The notes under the pieces were generated by a model, which saw nothing but the letters and a program-made list of their open reading frames with translations, did not search any database and was not told the DNA's origin. From positions 4,256,184 to 4,320,183 of the forward strand of contig CM077653.1 in NCBI GenBank assembly GCA_039707465.1: a stretch of DNA of 64,000 nt, written 5' to 3'. Both the position numbers and the translations under genes were made by a program. Positions 1 to 9,984 of this stretch are shown here, one piece after another (position 1 is the first letter of the stretch; each line of letters starts with the position of its first letter). Source of the DNA: Rhabdophis nuchalis. Lineage: Eukaryota > Chordata > Lepidosauria > Squamata > Natricidae.

Positions 1-180
1 TTGTGGTGCCACTTTTCCTGCCAAAGCAATTTCCCCCATTTCTAAATTCTACAGAACTAATGAAACATAATTCTCGTCTTTGTGTGTTTTATAATACCAA
101 AGTAGCTTCTAACATGGGAGCATAAGAGAGGCATCTGTTTCCACGTATATCTGCTAAGATGGTAGTTCGTGGCATTACAG
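1..180. other. Unassigned non-coding sequence
   Basis: AT-rich sequence at the window edge with no coding pattern, tandem repeat or recognised element. It ends where CR1-like sequence starts. Confidence 0.4.
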
Positions 181-194
181 TGTGGATAGTTCTT

Positions 195-515
195 GACTTA
201 CAAGAGTTTCAGTATTTGAGGGGCTGCCACAAAGAAGAGTGGGGTCAAATTATTCTCCAAAGCACCAGAGGGCAGGACAAGAAGCAACGAATGGAAACTG
301 ATCAAGGAGAGAAGCAACCTGGAGTTAGGGAGAAACTTCCTAACAGGGAGGACAATTAACCAGTGGAACAGAAGTTGCCTTCAGAAGTTGTGGTTGCTCC
401 ATCACTGGAGGTTTTAAGAAGAGACTGGACAGTCACTTATTTGAAATAGTAGAGGTTCTCCTGCTTGAGAAGGGGGCTGATCTAGAAGACCTCCAAGGTC
501 TCTTCCAGATTCCTA
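195..515 (+). mobile_element. CR1 LINE 3' end (truncated)
   Basis: The last part of a CR1 non-LTR retrotransposon. It has the decayed ORF2 C-terminus (TTTGAGGGGCTGCCACAAAG, then GGCAGGACAAGAAGCAACGA) followed by the short 3' UTR with CTAGAAGACCTCCAAGGTC. It is 5'-truncated, as most CR1 copies are. The 3' end runs straight into ATTCT pentamers, the usual tail of snake CR1s. Confidence 0.85.
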
Positions 516-950
516 TTCTATTCTATTCTATTCTATTCCTCTCCCCTCCCCTATTCCACTCTATCTATTCCTATTCTAACCTATTTCTCTACTCTACTCT
601 ACTCATTTTTATTCCTATTCCTATTCCTATTCCTCTCCCCTCCCCTCCCCTAGTCTACTCTACTCATTCCTATTCCTCTCCTCTCCCCTATGCTACTCTA
701 CTCTACTCTACTCTACTCTACTCTACTCTACTCATTCCTATTCTAACCTATTACTCTACTCTACTCTACGGTACTCTACTCTGCCCTGCTCTACTCTACT
801 CTACTCTACTCTACCTATTCCTATTCTAACCTATTACTCTACTCTACTCTACTCTACTCATTCCTATTCCTCTCCCCTACCCTACCCTACCCTACTCAAC
901 TCTACGTATTTCTATTCTAACCTATTTCTCTACTCTACTCCACTCTCCTC
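511..950. repeat. Imperfect (ATTCT/ACTCT)n pentanucleotide microsatellite
   Basis: About 430 bp of degenerate pentamers (ATTCT, ACTCT, CCCCT, ATTCC) begins exactly at the CR1 3' terminus. The simplest reading is a CR1 tail that expanded and then drifted (microsatellite seeding). Confidence 0.9.
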
Positions 951-1440
951 TCCTCTCTCTGGTGTCTCAAGCACTCCATTTGCTTTTGAAAGCACACTGG
1001 CAGAAGCTCACTGGATTTCTACCGCCTCCCTGTCTTAGCGGAGAAGTTTTACTTCCCTATTTGTCTACAAAAGGAGAAGTTGTTCAGGCTCTCCAAGGTG
1101 GTGCTTCTTTCTTCTCCCCCCCCCCCCCCACTTAGGTTGCCTGTGACTCTGCTTGCAAACAACAACGCCTCTAACACAATCAAATTGGCTATTAAGCAAA
1201 GGTGGAGTCTCTGGGAGATGCCTACGTCCAATTAACCTCAACAGCGGCTCTAAACTCTCCCTTTGTAGTGAGGTGCAGTGGAGTAAGGACTTTCTCGCAT
1301 GTTAAAATTGAAACGAATAGCCAAAGTTCTAGCAAGATGCAGAAGAGTTCTGAATAGCAACATCTTCTAAGCAATGTTGGGTTCCTTTCTCATTTCGCCC
1401 CTCTGCATTAGGACAATGACAGGATTAAGCAATGGATGTA
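951..1440. other. Unassigned, possibly single-copy sequence with a poly-C run
   Basis: No copy of this stretch is seen elsewhere in the window. It contains a C homopolymer near 1117-1130. The 60-residue minus-strand frame over it has no recognisable motif and is probably chance. Confidence 0.4.
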
Positions 1441-1448
1441 ATTTAATA

Positions 1449-1550
1449 TAACTTGAAGTGGTGTAGGGTTTCCTGACTAAGCAGGAGGTTGGACTAGAAG
1501 ACCTCCAAGGTCCCTTCCAACTCTGTTATTCTGTTACTAATCATTCCCTA
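1449..1550 (+). mobile_element. CR1 LINE extreme 3' end
   Basis: Only the last ~100 bp of a CR1 remain: GTGTAGGGTTTCCTGACTAA, then GGTTGGACTAGAAGACCTCC and a short TTATTCTGTTA tail. A very short, 5'-truncated insertion. Confidence 0.85.
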
Positions 1551-2000
1551 AGTAAGATATCGGCAGATCTAGTTTACCAAGATTATTGGTGTCTTCAAGT
1601 TGAAGGTCATTCACCAGCATCTTGAGGTCACAGTGAAGGTGTTGTGAAGCTAGTTCAGTTCCCCTTGCTCAAATGAGTGTGTCCCTCTCTGTTTTGTACA
1701 CCAGAAGGGGATACACACATTTTGCTGGGATGAAATTGAATAACCTTCCTAGCATTGATGTAGCTCTCAGTCCCTTGATTGAGATGGCTTTGATCATTTG
1801 GCCAACACTCCAGTTCCTTTGACATTGACTGTGTTGGGTTTCAAACATCTGGAGAACATCGAGTTGATTTCTCTTACCCTGTCCTGAATATCAAAGGATT
1901 TAAAAGAAGGGTATACCACTTTTCAAGACTGGGGACATACTTCCATGTCATCCTTGGGAGACATCAGGTCTTCATCGATGAGTAGATAATCCAAGTAAAA
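1551..2000. other. Unassigned non-coding sequence
   Basis: No internal repetition and no recognised transposon or coding signature. It may be an old, diverged element or single-copy DNA. Confidence 0.3.
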
Positions 2001-2024
2001 ACGAGAATATTTTCACAACTCCTG

Positions 2025-2131
2025 TTATGGGCCCCTTTAAGGGAGGAGACAAACTGTCATCCTTCTCTGCCTTTCGACTCAACCTAGAGATCATCTGGGC
2101 AGAGATTACTGTTGTGTGAATTTTTTAGATA
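2025..2131 (+). repeat. Repeat module preceding the SINE hairpin
   Basis: This ~107-bp stretch (CTGCCTTTCGACTCA, AGAGATCATCT, TTTTTTAGATATGTGTTAG) is also present at about 61529-61660. In both places it is followed directly by an inverted SINE tail, so module plus hairpin appear to be one repeat unit. Confidence 0.6.
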
Positions 2132-2347
2132 TGTGTTAGATTTTTAAGGGCTGATTAATAAATAAGAGACCAGGATGGATCCATTTCGGGCTTGTTAGCC
2201 CTCTTCAGCTGGCCATACTTCTTCTACTGGGATGTGCCGGTTCAAATCCCAGTAGAAAAAGTATGGCCAGCTGAAGAGGGCTAACAAGCCCGAAATGGAT
2301 CCATCCTGGTCTCTTATTTATTAATCAGCCCTTAAAAATCTAACACA
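2132..2347. repeat. Near-perfect 101-bp inverted repeat built from a tRNA-SINE
   Basis: Arms 2132-2232 and 2247-2347 are reverse complements with one mismatch by eye, separated by a 14-nt loop. The loop and inner arms hold a polymerase III B-box-like GGTTCAAATCC. The right arm matches the body and tail of the tRNA-derived SINE at 61325-61495 (TATGGCCAGCTGA, ATCCTGGTCTC, TTTATT, CTAACACAC). Transcribed from either side, the DNA would fold into a long perfect hairpin. Confidence 0.9.
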
Positions 2348-2368
2348 CACACACACACACACACACAG
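2345..2368. repeat. (CA)n microsatellite
   Basis: About 12 CA units at the end of the SINE hairpin. CA tails follow the same SINE at 61490 and 61692. Confidence 0.9.
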
Positions 2369-3155
2369 GATATAATTTAATATAGCTGCCATTACCATGT
2401 AACTGGAAACAATTAAAATGATTTTATACTCCACCTGAAATCTCTTCCCTTGTCACATTAAACACTGGAACTCAGTTGCAATTTTTAAAAGATCTTCTAG
2501 AACTGAACAAAAGACCTTTGAGGCCCATTTAACTCCTGTGCCTCAGGCGATGTACCCCTGCCGTAAAACTCTTAAATATGTTGCTTAATTCTTTTGAAAA
2601 TAAGTAACGGCTTAAAATGATTTAATTCTTCCTCTGTGTGTGTCCCCACGTAAATAAATAAAATAAAATATTTTCCCCCGTCGTCCCATTAACTTGACAG
2701 GAAGTGGTGTGTTTGCTTTCTGGCCCTCTTCCCATGCAGCTTTTGTTCCGAATATCATCCTTCCATTCTACTCTATCTCTGCAAATCCTTCCCAGATATA
2801 CTGTCTCTGCATATTGTATGATATGTAATGTCAGGGACCATGCGATATTCAGTGTCAATATTTGATATTCCGCTTCTCTGTTTGATTTCAGCAGACAGCA
2901 CTGCGGGAAACGAGATCGCTTATATATTAATAGTATTTAATGTTGACCGCTTATGAGATTTTATATTTTTTTTGCACCTACTAGGATAATAATTAAATGC
3001 CAGCAGGGCTCAAGTTTTGAACTTAAAAGGGTTGCATTCTGGGATATAGAAATTTCATACTCCCAATCTATATAGTAGTCATTTCTTCTCTGGTAGATTT
3101 CTTGAGAAAAGGCCAAATTTGATGGCCTGCTTCAAATCTGTAAACATGTTTATCA
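2369..3155. other. AT-rich unique-looking block, candidate conserved non-coding DNA
   Basis: About 790 bp free of recognised repeats, with short A/T motifs (TATATATTAATAG, ATAATTAAATGCC) and no coding pattern. Such blocks in repeat-rich vertebrate DNA are often conserved regulatory sequence, but there is no direct evidence here. Confidence 0.25.
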
Positions 3156-3163
3156 GCGAGGAT

Positions 3164-3458
3164 CAGAAGTGGTATTCAGCAGGTTCTGACCAGTTCTGGA
3201 GAACCGGTAGCAGAAATTTTGAGTAGTTCAGAGAACTGGCAAATACCACCTCTGGCTGGCCTCGCCCCTATCTATTCTCTGCCTCCTGAGTCCCAACTGG
3301 TCAAGAGGAAATGGGGATTTTGCAGTAACCTTCCCCTGGAATGGGGAAAGAATGCGGATTTTACAGTATCCTTCCCGTGACACGCCTACCAAGCCATGCC
3401 ATGCCCACCAAGCCATGCCCACAGAACTAGTAGTAAAATAAGTTGAATCCCACCACTG
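3164..3458. mobile_element. hAT-like non-autonomous element, GGTGGGATTCA family
   Basis: Starts CAGAAGTGGTATTCAGC and ends GAATCCCACCACTG, with the pairs GAACCGGTAG and CAGAACTAGTAG inside each end. Flanking octamers GCGAGGAT (3156-3163) and GTGTGGAT (3459-3466) agree at 6 of 8, as expected for an aged hAT target duplication. Relatives lie at 24873, 35817, 37021 and 54556. Confidence 0.65.
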
Positions 3459-3469
3459 GTGTGGATGGG

Positions 3470-4099
3470 CAGTTTTGAACTAGAATGGAGCCCTTATGTC
3501 TTTAATTGTAGCATGCATGAAGAAAGCAGTTATGTGATAACCCAACACAAACCGGGCAATCCCCACAAGACACAGCACAGTAACCTCCAGGCATCGGCAG
3601 GTGCACATAAGGCTCCACAGGTTCAATGCTTGTTCCCGACAAATGTCCCTCCCACCGGCACCTCCTTATATCTCAGTTTCCAGGTGTGCCCTGGTGAAGG
3701 GGGTGGGGCATTCTCCTCCCTCATAGTTGGTTCAGTCTGCATTGTTCTCGCCTTCTCTCTGGGCTCTAGGATCAGGAAGAGGTGGTCCCTGCTCATGTCA
3801 TATTGGCACATCTGGGAAAACCCGAATCTGAAAGCTTCCAGGTTTTCTCCCACCCAAATGAAAGTTCAGCACCCACCTGTCCATCACATGATCTAATCAA
3901 GCGTCATTCCAACTGGAGATGCCTCCCCAGTCACGCCATCACAGCTGCAGGGCAAGATGTCCTTGACTCTCTGAGAAAGGAAGGTTATTTTGACTATACC
4001 TCCGATATTCCATATAATCACCCCCCTCCCAATTTCCCACAGCATTAAATATGGCAAGCCGGAAGGCCCAAAAGTAAACAATGGCTTCCAGGCCTGACA
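3470..4099 (-). mobile_element. LTR-like element, TGTCAGG family, boundaries partly uncertain
   Basis: The minus strand begins TGTCAGGCCTGG at 4099 and aligns for about 300 bp with the element at 30399-30792 (CTCAGAGAGTCAAGG, GATTCGGGTTTTCCCAGATG). Beyond about 3785 the two diverge. Minus-strand ATTAAA near 3500 could be a poly(A) signal. It is a decayed retroviral-type LTR or a related repeat; the far end is not defined. Confidence 0.45.
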
Positions 4100-4265
4100 G
4101 AGGGGTTACTCCTAGCTTGTCCAATCAACTTTCCTCTTTCATTTTTCTCGGTTGTGTTAACTTTAAAAAAAGGAACGTAAGATGGAGCTAGAGGCTTCCT
4201 CCTTTTTCATACAGAGTGTTAGCACATCTGGGTTCAGAACCAGTGTTACAACTCTGGTCCCTTAA

Positions 4266-4695
4266 CCAGTGTTAGCAAATAAATGCGGAATAGTGTAATT
4301 CACTGGACAGTAAAGAGATACGTTGCTGGAACCACAAACAAACTCTAAAACAGTGATAGTAAGAAAATAAATAGTTTTTACTTTGTAGCAACTAAAATAG
4401 TTCTTCTTCCGACCAGTGAGACTAACTTCTCAAAAACAATAACAGTCTTTCACCAAACAGAGTTATCTTACAGTAATGCAAAACAAATCCTCCTCCTTCT
4501 TCACAGCTCCAGCTCCTCAGCACAGGGAATCGAAAAGGGAACAGACTGTGATTCTGAGCTTGCTTTATGGTAGAGCTGAGACTCACAGCCAATCAGAATT
4601 CAAACACCGTTCTTAAAGCTACATAACTCCTTAAGAACATAGGCTCATATATATTGTCAACCCAATATAAGGCTGAATATCCTAACGTAGAGATC
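4266..4695 (-). mobile_element. Solo LTR, family B (TGTTAGGATA...)
   Basis: Similar to 22019-22473 and 35017-35390. On the minus strand it shows an ATTGGCTG CCAAT-type box, a TATA-like AT-rich stretch downstream and an AGTAAA poly(A)-type hexamer. Termini are TGTTAG and CTAAC. No clear 5-bp target duplication was found. No internal retroviral genes are nearby. Confidence 0.6.
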
Positions 4696-4699
4696 CCAG

Positions 4700-5355
4700 T
4701 TTCTCAGGGTGCCTTAATAAATTGCTTTTCAACGGTCCTCCTGGCTCACTGGCTTATTTGGGAAGGTAAACCAAAGGCCAGATTTGGGTAGCAACAGTGA
4801 CAACACTACTGGGAAGGATTGATGTCGTTTTAGGCCCCGGCCTGAGACACGACATGTCCATTTGCCGTAGCTCCGTGGCGGAATCTTTTCAAGCGTGTGA
4901 GGAGATTAAACTGTTCCGGTCTCCAGTGTGGTGGAGATTTGAAAAACTGTTGCGTTATCTTCGGCTTATTTGCACGGAGGGAAAGGGTTTTGCTGTGTGT
5001 CTTTTGTTTGCTGGGATGTCTCTTACCTTGTCAAAGGAAGGTAAGGCTTAATACTGCAAAGGCAGCTAATTTCTTAATCTTTTGCCAAAACAAAACGGCA
5101 ACCTGAAGGGGTTTGGGGGCCTGCTTGTGTCTTGGCATGACATCAGAATCTGGAGAGAAAGGGAACTCTCCGGAGGGCTGAATCCACCTTTGGGTAGTTT
5201 TATGACCAACAGCCAGTCGTAATTCTTTCCGATTATCTCCTTTCAGGATTAAAACTGATAATGGGGAGAGCAAAAGACCGAAGCATAAATATTCACTGCA
5301 TGGTCTGGAAGGGGATATGGCCAGGGCAGACAGTCAGTCGGCCCCCACTTCCCTA
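4700..5355. other. Unassigned sequence
   Basis: No element recognised. Short overlapping frames of 60-84 residues on both strands have no domain signature and are probably chance. Confidence 0.3.
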
Positions 5356-5357
5356 TT

Positions 5358-5438
5358 TTATTAACAGAATAACAGGGTTGGAAGGAGCCTTGGAGGTCTT
5401 CTAGTCCAACCTCCTGCTCAGGAAGGAGGCCCTATACC
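5358..5438 (-). mobile_element. CR1 LINE 3' end
   Basis: Reverse complement of the CR1 3' terminus: AACAGAATAACAGGGTTGG, then GGAGGTCTTCTAGTCCAACC. Only about 80 bp remain. Confidence 0.85.
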
Positions 5439-5688
5439 CATGATGGCGAACCTATGGCACGGGTGCCACAGGTGGCACGCGGAACCATTTCTTAGGGCAT
5501 GTGAGGCATTGCCCTGTCAGCTCCAGCGCGCATGTGTGCGCTGGCCAGCTGGTTTAGGCCTTCTTTTGAGGCTGTTTTTCGCCCTCTGGAGGCTTCAGGG
5601 AAGCTTTGCTGGCTGGAGAATTCTGGGAGCTGAAGTCCTTCAGACTTAAAGTTGCGAAGGTTGGAGACCCCTGCCGTAAAGAGTTCTC
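5439..5688. mobile_element. hAT-like MITE fragments
   Basis: The left part, ATGATGGCGAACCTATGGCA, resembles the CAGTGATGGCGAACCT termini of hAT-type elements. The right part, AGTCCTTCAGACTTAAAGTT ending GGAGACCCCTG, equals one arm of the palindromic element at 30134-30262. No convincing target duplication, so this may be two fragments side by side. Confidence 0.5.
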
Positions 5689-5689
5689 C

Positions 5690-6040
5690 CCATCCTTTTT
5701 ACGCTCACAACTCCAGGAGGTGGATTAAGTGAAGAGATTCTGATGGGAACAAAAGTTCCCGAATGGTATTGGTGAGAAATAAGATGCTCCTCTTAAAAAG
5801 ACCAAGGATTGATGGACTGTTTATTTCTTAGTACTGTTGCGTTTGTCTTTCTTTTTGGCTTTGCAACATCTCATATTGATTTTTACATTGGGATTTTCTC
5901 TGCTATGTGCAGAGAGAGCCTTTCGACTGAAAGTCATTTCTAAATAAAAGATAGCCAGAAGCCCACAGAAATGTATGATATAGCTGAAGAGTTTTCCCCA
6001 ATCTGGTCCCTGCCACAGATGTGTTTGGACCACAATTTCA
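5690..6040. other. Unassigned sequence
   Basis: No recognised repeat. The 70-residue minus-strand frame here has no domain signature. Confidence 0.3.
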
Positions 6041-6044
6041 GAAT

Positions 6045-6680
6045 TAACAGAATAACACAGTTGGAAGGGACCTTGGAGATGTTTTAGTCCAGTCCCCTAT
6101 TAACCCTATACCAATTCAGACAAATGGTTGTCCAATCTCTTCTTAAAAACCTCCCTAGAGAAAACTACATAAAAGAAAATGGCCCGAGTTCAGCCGTCTT
6201 CAGGGTTGACAGACGGCTCCTCTTCAATTTAAGGGGATTCAATTTAAAGCCAGTGTGGGAGGTTTTGGAGGCCATTGATTCTTCTCACTGTCAAGACATT
6301 TCTCCTTAGTTCTAGGTTGGTTCTGTCCTTGATTAGTTTCCAACCATTGCTTCTTGCTCTGCCTTTGGAGAATAGCTTGACCCCACTCTTAGATATTGCA
6401 ACATTGCTATCATGTCTCCCCTAGTCCTCCTTTTCATTAAACTAGACATACCCAGTTCCAGCAACTGTTCTTTGTATGTTTTAGCCTCCAGCCCTCTAAT
6501 AATCTTTGTTGCTCTTCTCTGCACTCTTTCTAGATTCTCAACATCTTTCTTAGATTGTGGTGACCAAAACTGGATACAATATTCCAAGATCTTACCAAGG
6601 CATTATATAGTGTTACTAAGACTTCACGTGATCTTGTTTTTATCCCTCTGTTAATGCAGCCTAAGGCTGCCCCCCCCCCC
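6045..6680 (-). mobile_element. CR1 LINE 3' half-kilobase with ORF2 remnant
   Basis: The minus strand encodes a decayed CR1 ORF2 C-terminus ([48 protein letters not shown]) followed by the 3' UTR ending at the ACAGAATAACACAGTTGG boundary. Stops and frame breaks show it is dead. A poly-C run lies at its 5' edge near 6670. Confidence 0.9.
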
Positions 6681-6689
6681 TTTTTTGGC

Positions 6690-7122
6690 AACTGAAGAAC
6701 ACTGTTGGAGTTTTTTGTTAGAATTCTTAGCCAACGGTGATCATTATATCTGGGAATGGACCCTTAGCATTGTGAAGCAGTGCTAACAAAGTGATCCAAG
6801 GCTTCCCAAAGCAGGTCAGGTCAGTCCTGCTGATTGCAGCGGGTTGAAGTGGCTGAAATAGTTGGCTGTCAAATCAAGGCAGAGCCTTGTAGGATGCAAT
6901 GAAACCATCTGTCTCCTTGGCCAGACTTGAGATATGCACTGCTGACCCGCTAGCCATAGTTTTGGAAATGTGCTCTTGGTCATCGCCTGCTCCCAAACCT
7001 GGGGATCTGGCTCAGGCAATTCAAACTTGAGTCTGCAAGGGAAATGCAAAGTCTAACATGAGCTGAAGTCCTGCAGTCACTCATTCTGCTCTTCTACAAT
7101 GTATCACACAATCACACACACC
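6690..7122. other. Unassigned sequence
   Basis: About 430 bp with no second copy in the window and no clear coding signal. Confidence 0.3.
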
Positions 7123-7679
7123 TGTTCTGACCCAGGCTTCCTTAGAAAGCAAGAAGCAAAGTCTCAGTCCTAGCAAAACCCCTTTTATTTACACGAGTGT
7201 GAATTCATTCATTCACAGTCAGCAAGGCTTAACAAACAGTCTTTCCGAGGAGTGTTTATCCACACGCACCTTATCTCATTTGGAGTGCTGCCAGATAACT
7301 AGTTTCCAAACACAGGGCCAGGCAAAAACTGGCACAGAGCCTCTTAAAGAACTTTCCACTCTTGACCAAATGAACAAATGGTTTCCTGCAAAAGGCCACT
7401 CCCCCTTCACTCCTCTTTTGTTTCCTACTGGAGGGGCCAATCACCTCCAAGGTGTGACTTTACTCCTAAGTCGACCCTGCTTTCTTAGTTGTTCTTGTCT
7501 TCTGGCAGCTCTGTGCATGCACACACTGGAACAGGCTCCAGCTGTTCCTCTGCCTCACTGCTGTTTATGCCTCTGATGCAGAGCCCTCGTCTGAGCTCTC
7601 CTCAGCCCCCAGGACTGGCCCATGTTCCTCCCCAACCTCCTCACGGTCTGACTCTGCTGGCCACCATCGGGCCACAACA
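7123..7679 (-). mobile_element. Solo LTR, family A
   Basis: On the plus strand it begins TGTTCTGACCCAGGCTTCC and ends GGGCCACAACA, so the LTR reads TGTTGTGG...GTCAGAACA on the minus strand. Minus-strand features match the intact copy at 31346: an ATTGGCCCCTCC motif, an AAAGAGGAG TATA-region motif, and an AATAAAAGGGG poly(A) signal near the end. No retroviral genes flank it and no target duplication is visible. Open frames across it are incidental. Confidence 0.8.
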
Positions 7680-8210
7680 CAATGCTAGAACATTTCCTGG
7701 ATTTAACTGAATCCCAACGGTTTCTCCTTTCACTCCATTGTTGATACCAGAGTTTTCTTGATCATTTCTCTGATGTTTGTCTTGCATTTGGGGTTTTTAC
7801 AGGACGTGACGTGTGGCTCGGCATGTCTGAATATAGGCGTTTATTCAATAAACCATGGTTAAGCACATCACAGCTTGGTGTGATATATGAATGCTGTTTT
7901 ATAATTGGAACAGCTGGAGAGACAGCTTGACTTGCTAAAAAGCGGTTCTCCGTAGAGATCAGAATATCAATAGCCTAATTTGATATAAAATCGCTCCCTT
8001 TGACCTGTGGAAGGTGGTTTATAATTTATGAGCTAAACTATAACGAGAACTCAGCAGCAGAGCATATGTTGGTATCCAGAATGTTCCTCATTTAATCTTC
8101 TTCTTTTTTTCCCTCCCTTTTTGAGGGGGGCTTATTTATATATCACATTTTAAAGTTCCTTATGAGCAGTAACCCTCTGGCAGTTTACCTACCTTTTAAA
8201 ACCCAATAGA
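7680..8210. other. AT-rich unique-looking block, candidate conserved non-coding DNA
   Basis: Repeat-free DNA with several compact motifs (CCTAATTTGATATAAAATCG, GGTTTATAATTTATGAGC). No coding pattern. Regulatory function is only a guess. Confidence 0.25.
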
Positions 8211-8640
8211 AATTCAACTGATCATTTGTTTTTGTTAGTTGTGAAGTTGTGTCTGACCCATTGTGACCCCATGGACAATATTCCTCCAAAGCCTTCATGC
8301 CCTCTACCATCCTCTGGAGTCCATTTAAGCTCCCGCCGATTGCTTCTCTTACTCCATCCAGCCACCTCCTTCTCTGCCGTTCCCTTCTTCTTTTGCCCTC
8401 CATCTTCCCCAGCATGAGGCTGTTCTCCAAGGAGTCCTTCTTCCTTCTCATTAGATGGCCAAAGTCTTTGAGTTTCATCTTCAGGATCTGGCCTTCTAAA
8501 GAGCAGTCAAGGGTTGATCTCCTCTGGGACTGACCGGTTGGATGGCCTTGCAGTCCAAGGGACTCGCAGGAGACTTCTCCAGCACCAGAGTTCAAAGGCC
8601 TCCATTCTTTTGACCCTCAGCCTTCCTTATGGTCCAACCT
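8211..8640 (-). mobile_element. Bov-B (RTE) LINE 3' end with ORF C-terminus
   Basis: The minus strand encodes the known RTE/Bov-B C-terminal tail. Residues include LKDFGHLMRRKKDSLENSLM, GKMEGKRRRERQRRRWLDGV and WGHNGSDTTSQL (between about 8250 and 8480). The 3' end has the GACCCATTGTGACCCCATGG signature on the plus strand. Bov-B supplies the reverse transcriptase for Sauria SINEs, several of which are in this window. Frame disruptions and 5' truncation mark it as inactive. Confidence 0.9.
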
Positions 8641-9120
8641 TCACAGCCCTACTTACATACATACAGCCAACGGATAATAACACAGTATCTAAAAGATTGT
8701 ATTGAAATCCTGTTTTTATAACACAGCAAAGGCTATATAAACCATCAGCAACCATCACATCCTGCAGTCATACAATCCAGTAGACGGATGTGTGTTTGTA
8801 TGTGTGTCCAGGGAGGGGGCAAAAAACTCAGGATGGTGGCCATAGCCATCCAATCAAACCTCCCTCCTTTCTTTTTACATTTGTCGTCAATGTGATTTGT
8901 ATGAAAAGGGCGGGGTGTCAATCACAAACTTGGAGCCATCACCTTGACTTCCTTGAACCCCTTCTTGTAGATATGACATCCACAATATGTAAAAACTCCT
9001 GTGACTTAAAAAAAAACCCATCTCCCATAAGCCACAGCTCTTGCCCATGTCCAAAAGGTGCTTTTTTCAAGAAGCAACTGGACTGTGAAGCAGTATAAAA
9101 GTGTAAATCCTATTGCTAAG
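8641..9120. other. Unassigned, with a palindromic-MITE fragment near 9049-9090
   Basis: Mostly unrecognised. CCAAAAGGTGCTTTTTTCAA at about 9050 matches the outer arm of the palindromic element at 50119-50289, so a fragment of that family ends here. Confidence 0.4.
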
Positions 9121-9136
9121 TGGGAAGGTAGGTAGA

Positions 9137-9232
9137 TAAGAAGGAAGGAAGGAAGGAAGGAAGGAAGGAAGGAAGGAAGGAAGGAAGGAAGGAAGGAAGG
9201 AAGGAAGGAAGGAAGGAAGGAAGGAAGGAAGG
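9137..9232. repeat. (GGAA)n microsatellite
   Basis: About 23 near-perfect GGAA units immediately before a tRNA-type SINE. Confidence 0.95.
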
Positions 9233-9233
9233 A

Positions 9234-9460
9234 CCGACCAACTGTGGTGGTATAGTTGTTAGATTGCAGTATTGCAAGCTAACTCTGCCAACTGCCAGCA
9301 GTTCAATCCTGACTGACTCAAAGTTGACTCAATCTTCCATCCTTCCAAGGTGGGTAAAATGAGGACCCAGATTATTGGGGGCAAGAGGCTGACTCTGTAA
9401 ACCGCTTAGAGAGGGCTGTAAAAGCACTGTGAATCAGTGTATGTCTATATTCTATTCCTG
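9234..9460 (+). mobile_element. tRNA-derived CORE-type SINE
   Basis: The head GGTGGTATAGTTGTTAGATT is A-box-like and AGTTCAATCC is B-box-like. The body has AAGGTGGGTAAAATGAGGAC and ACCGCTTAGAGAGGGCTG, ending near TGTCTATATTCTATTCC. The same family occurs on the opposite strand at 27320-28240. The body recalls the MIR/CORE motif. Confidence 0.75.
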
Positions 9461-9984
9461 TTTTCGTCTACCTGGTGGGGCTGACAGGGAAAGAAGGGTA
9501 GGAGTAGAGGGGAGATTAAACCTAGGAGATGTTGAAAAATACATTGAGCGATTGTGAAAATGCAGTCCACCTCTCCGCTTTTACTATTTCTCTCTGCTGT
9601 GTGGGGCAAGAGCTTCTGAATTATTAACGTTGCAATTAATAATGGACTTGGGTCTGAGCCATCCCTTTCAAAGACATCGCCGACCCAGTGGAATTCCCGG
9701 TGCAATGAATTCTGATGGCTCGTTTTCCTTCCCTGTTTGAAGCCCTCTTATTCTCCGCTGAAGCACCGCGCATCGTTCTGGATTAGAACCAAGGTCCTTT
9801 CCTTCTCCAGTTATCTCCTCTGACAATAACAGCACATCAACTGACATGCATATTGCTTACGCTTTGTTGTATGCCCTTAACCTGCTGCTACTAATGATGG
9901 TAATGCTACTAGCGGTGTTGGAGATGAAGAAGGAGGAGGCAGTCTTTTCGGTTCAGCTGTCAATCATCCAAGACCACACTGTCA
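9461..9984. other. Unassigned sequence
   Basis: No clear element. The stretch 9720-9850 has no second copy here. The last ~50 bp may belong to the degraded LTR that follows. Confidence 0.3.

Noticed and set aside
8185..8595. Host gene encoding the 136-residue Arg-rich protein
   Set aside because: The sequence is the known C-terminal tail of Bov-B/RTE reverse transcriptase, truncated and broken.
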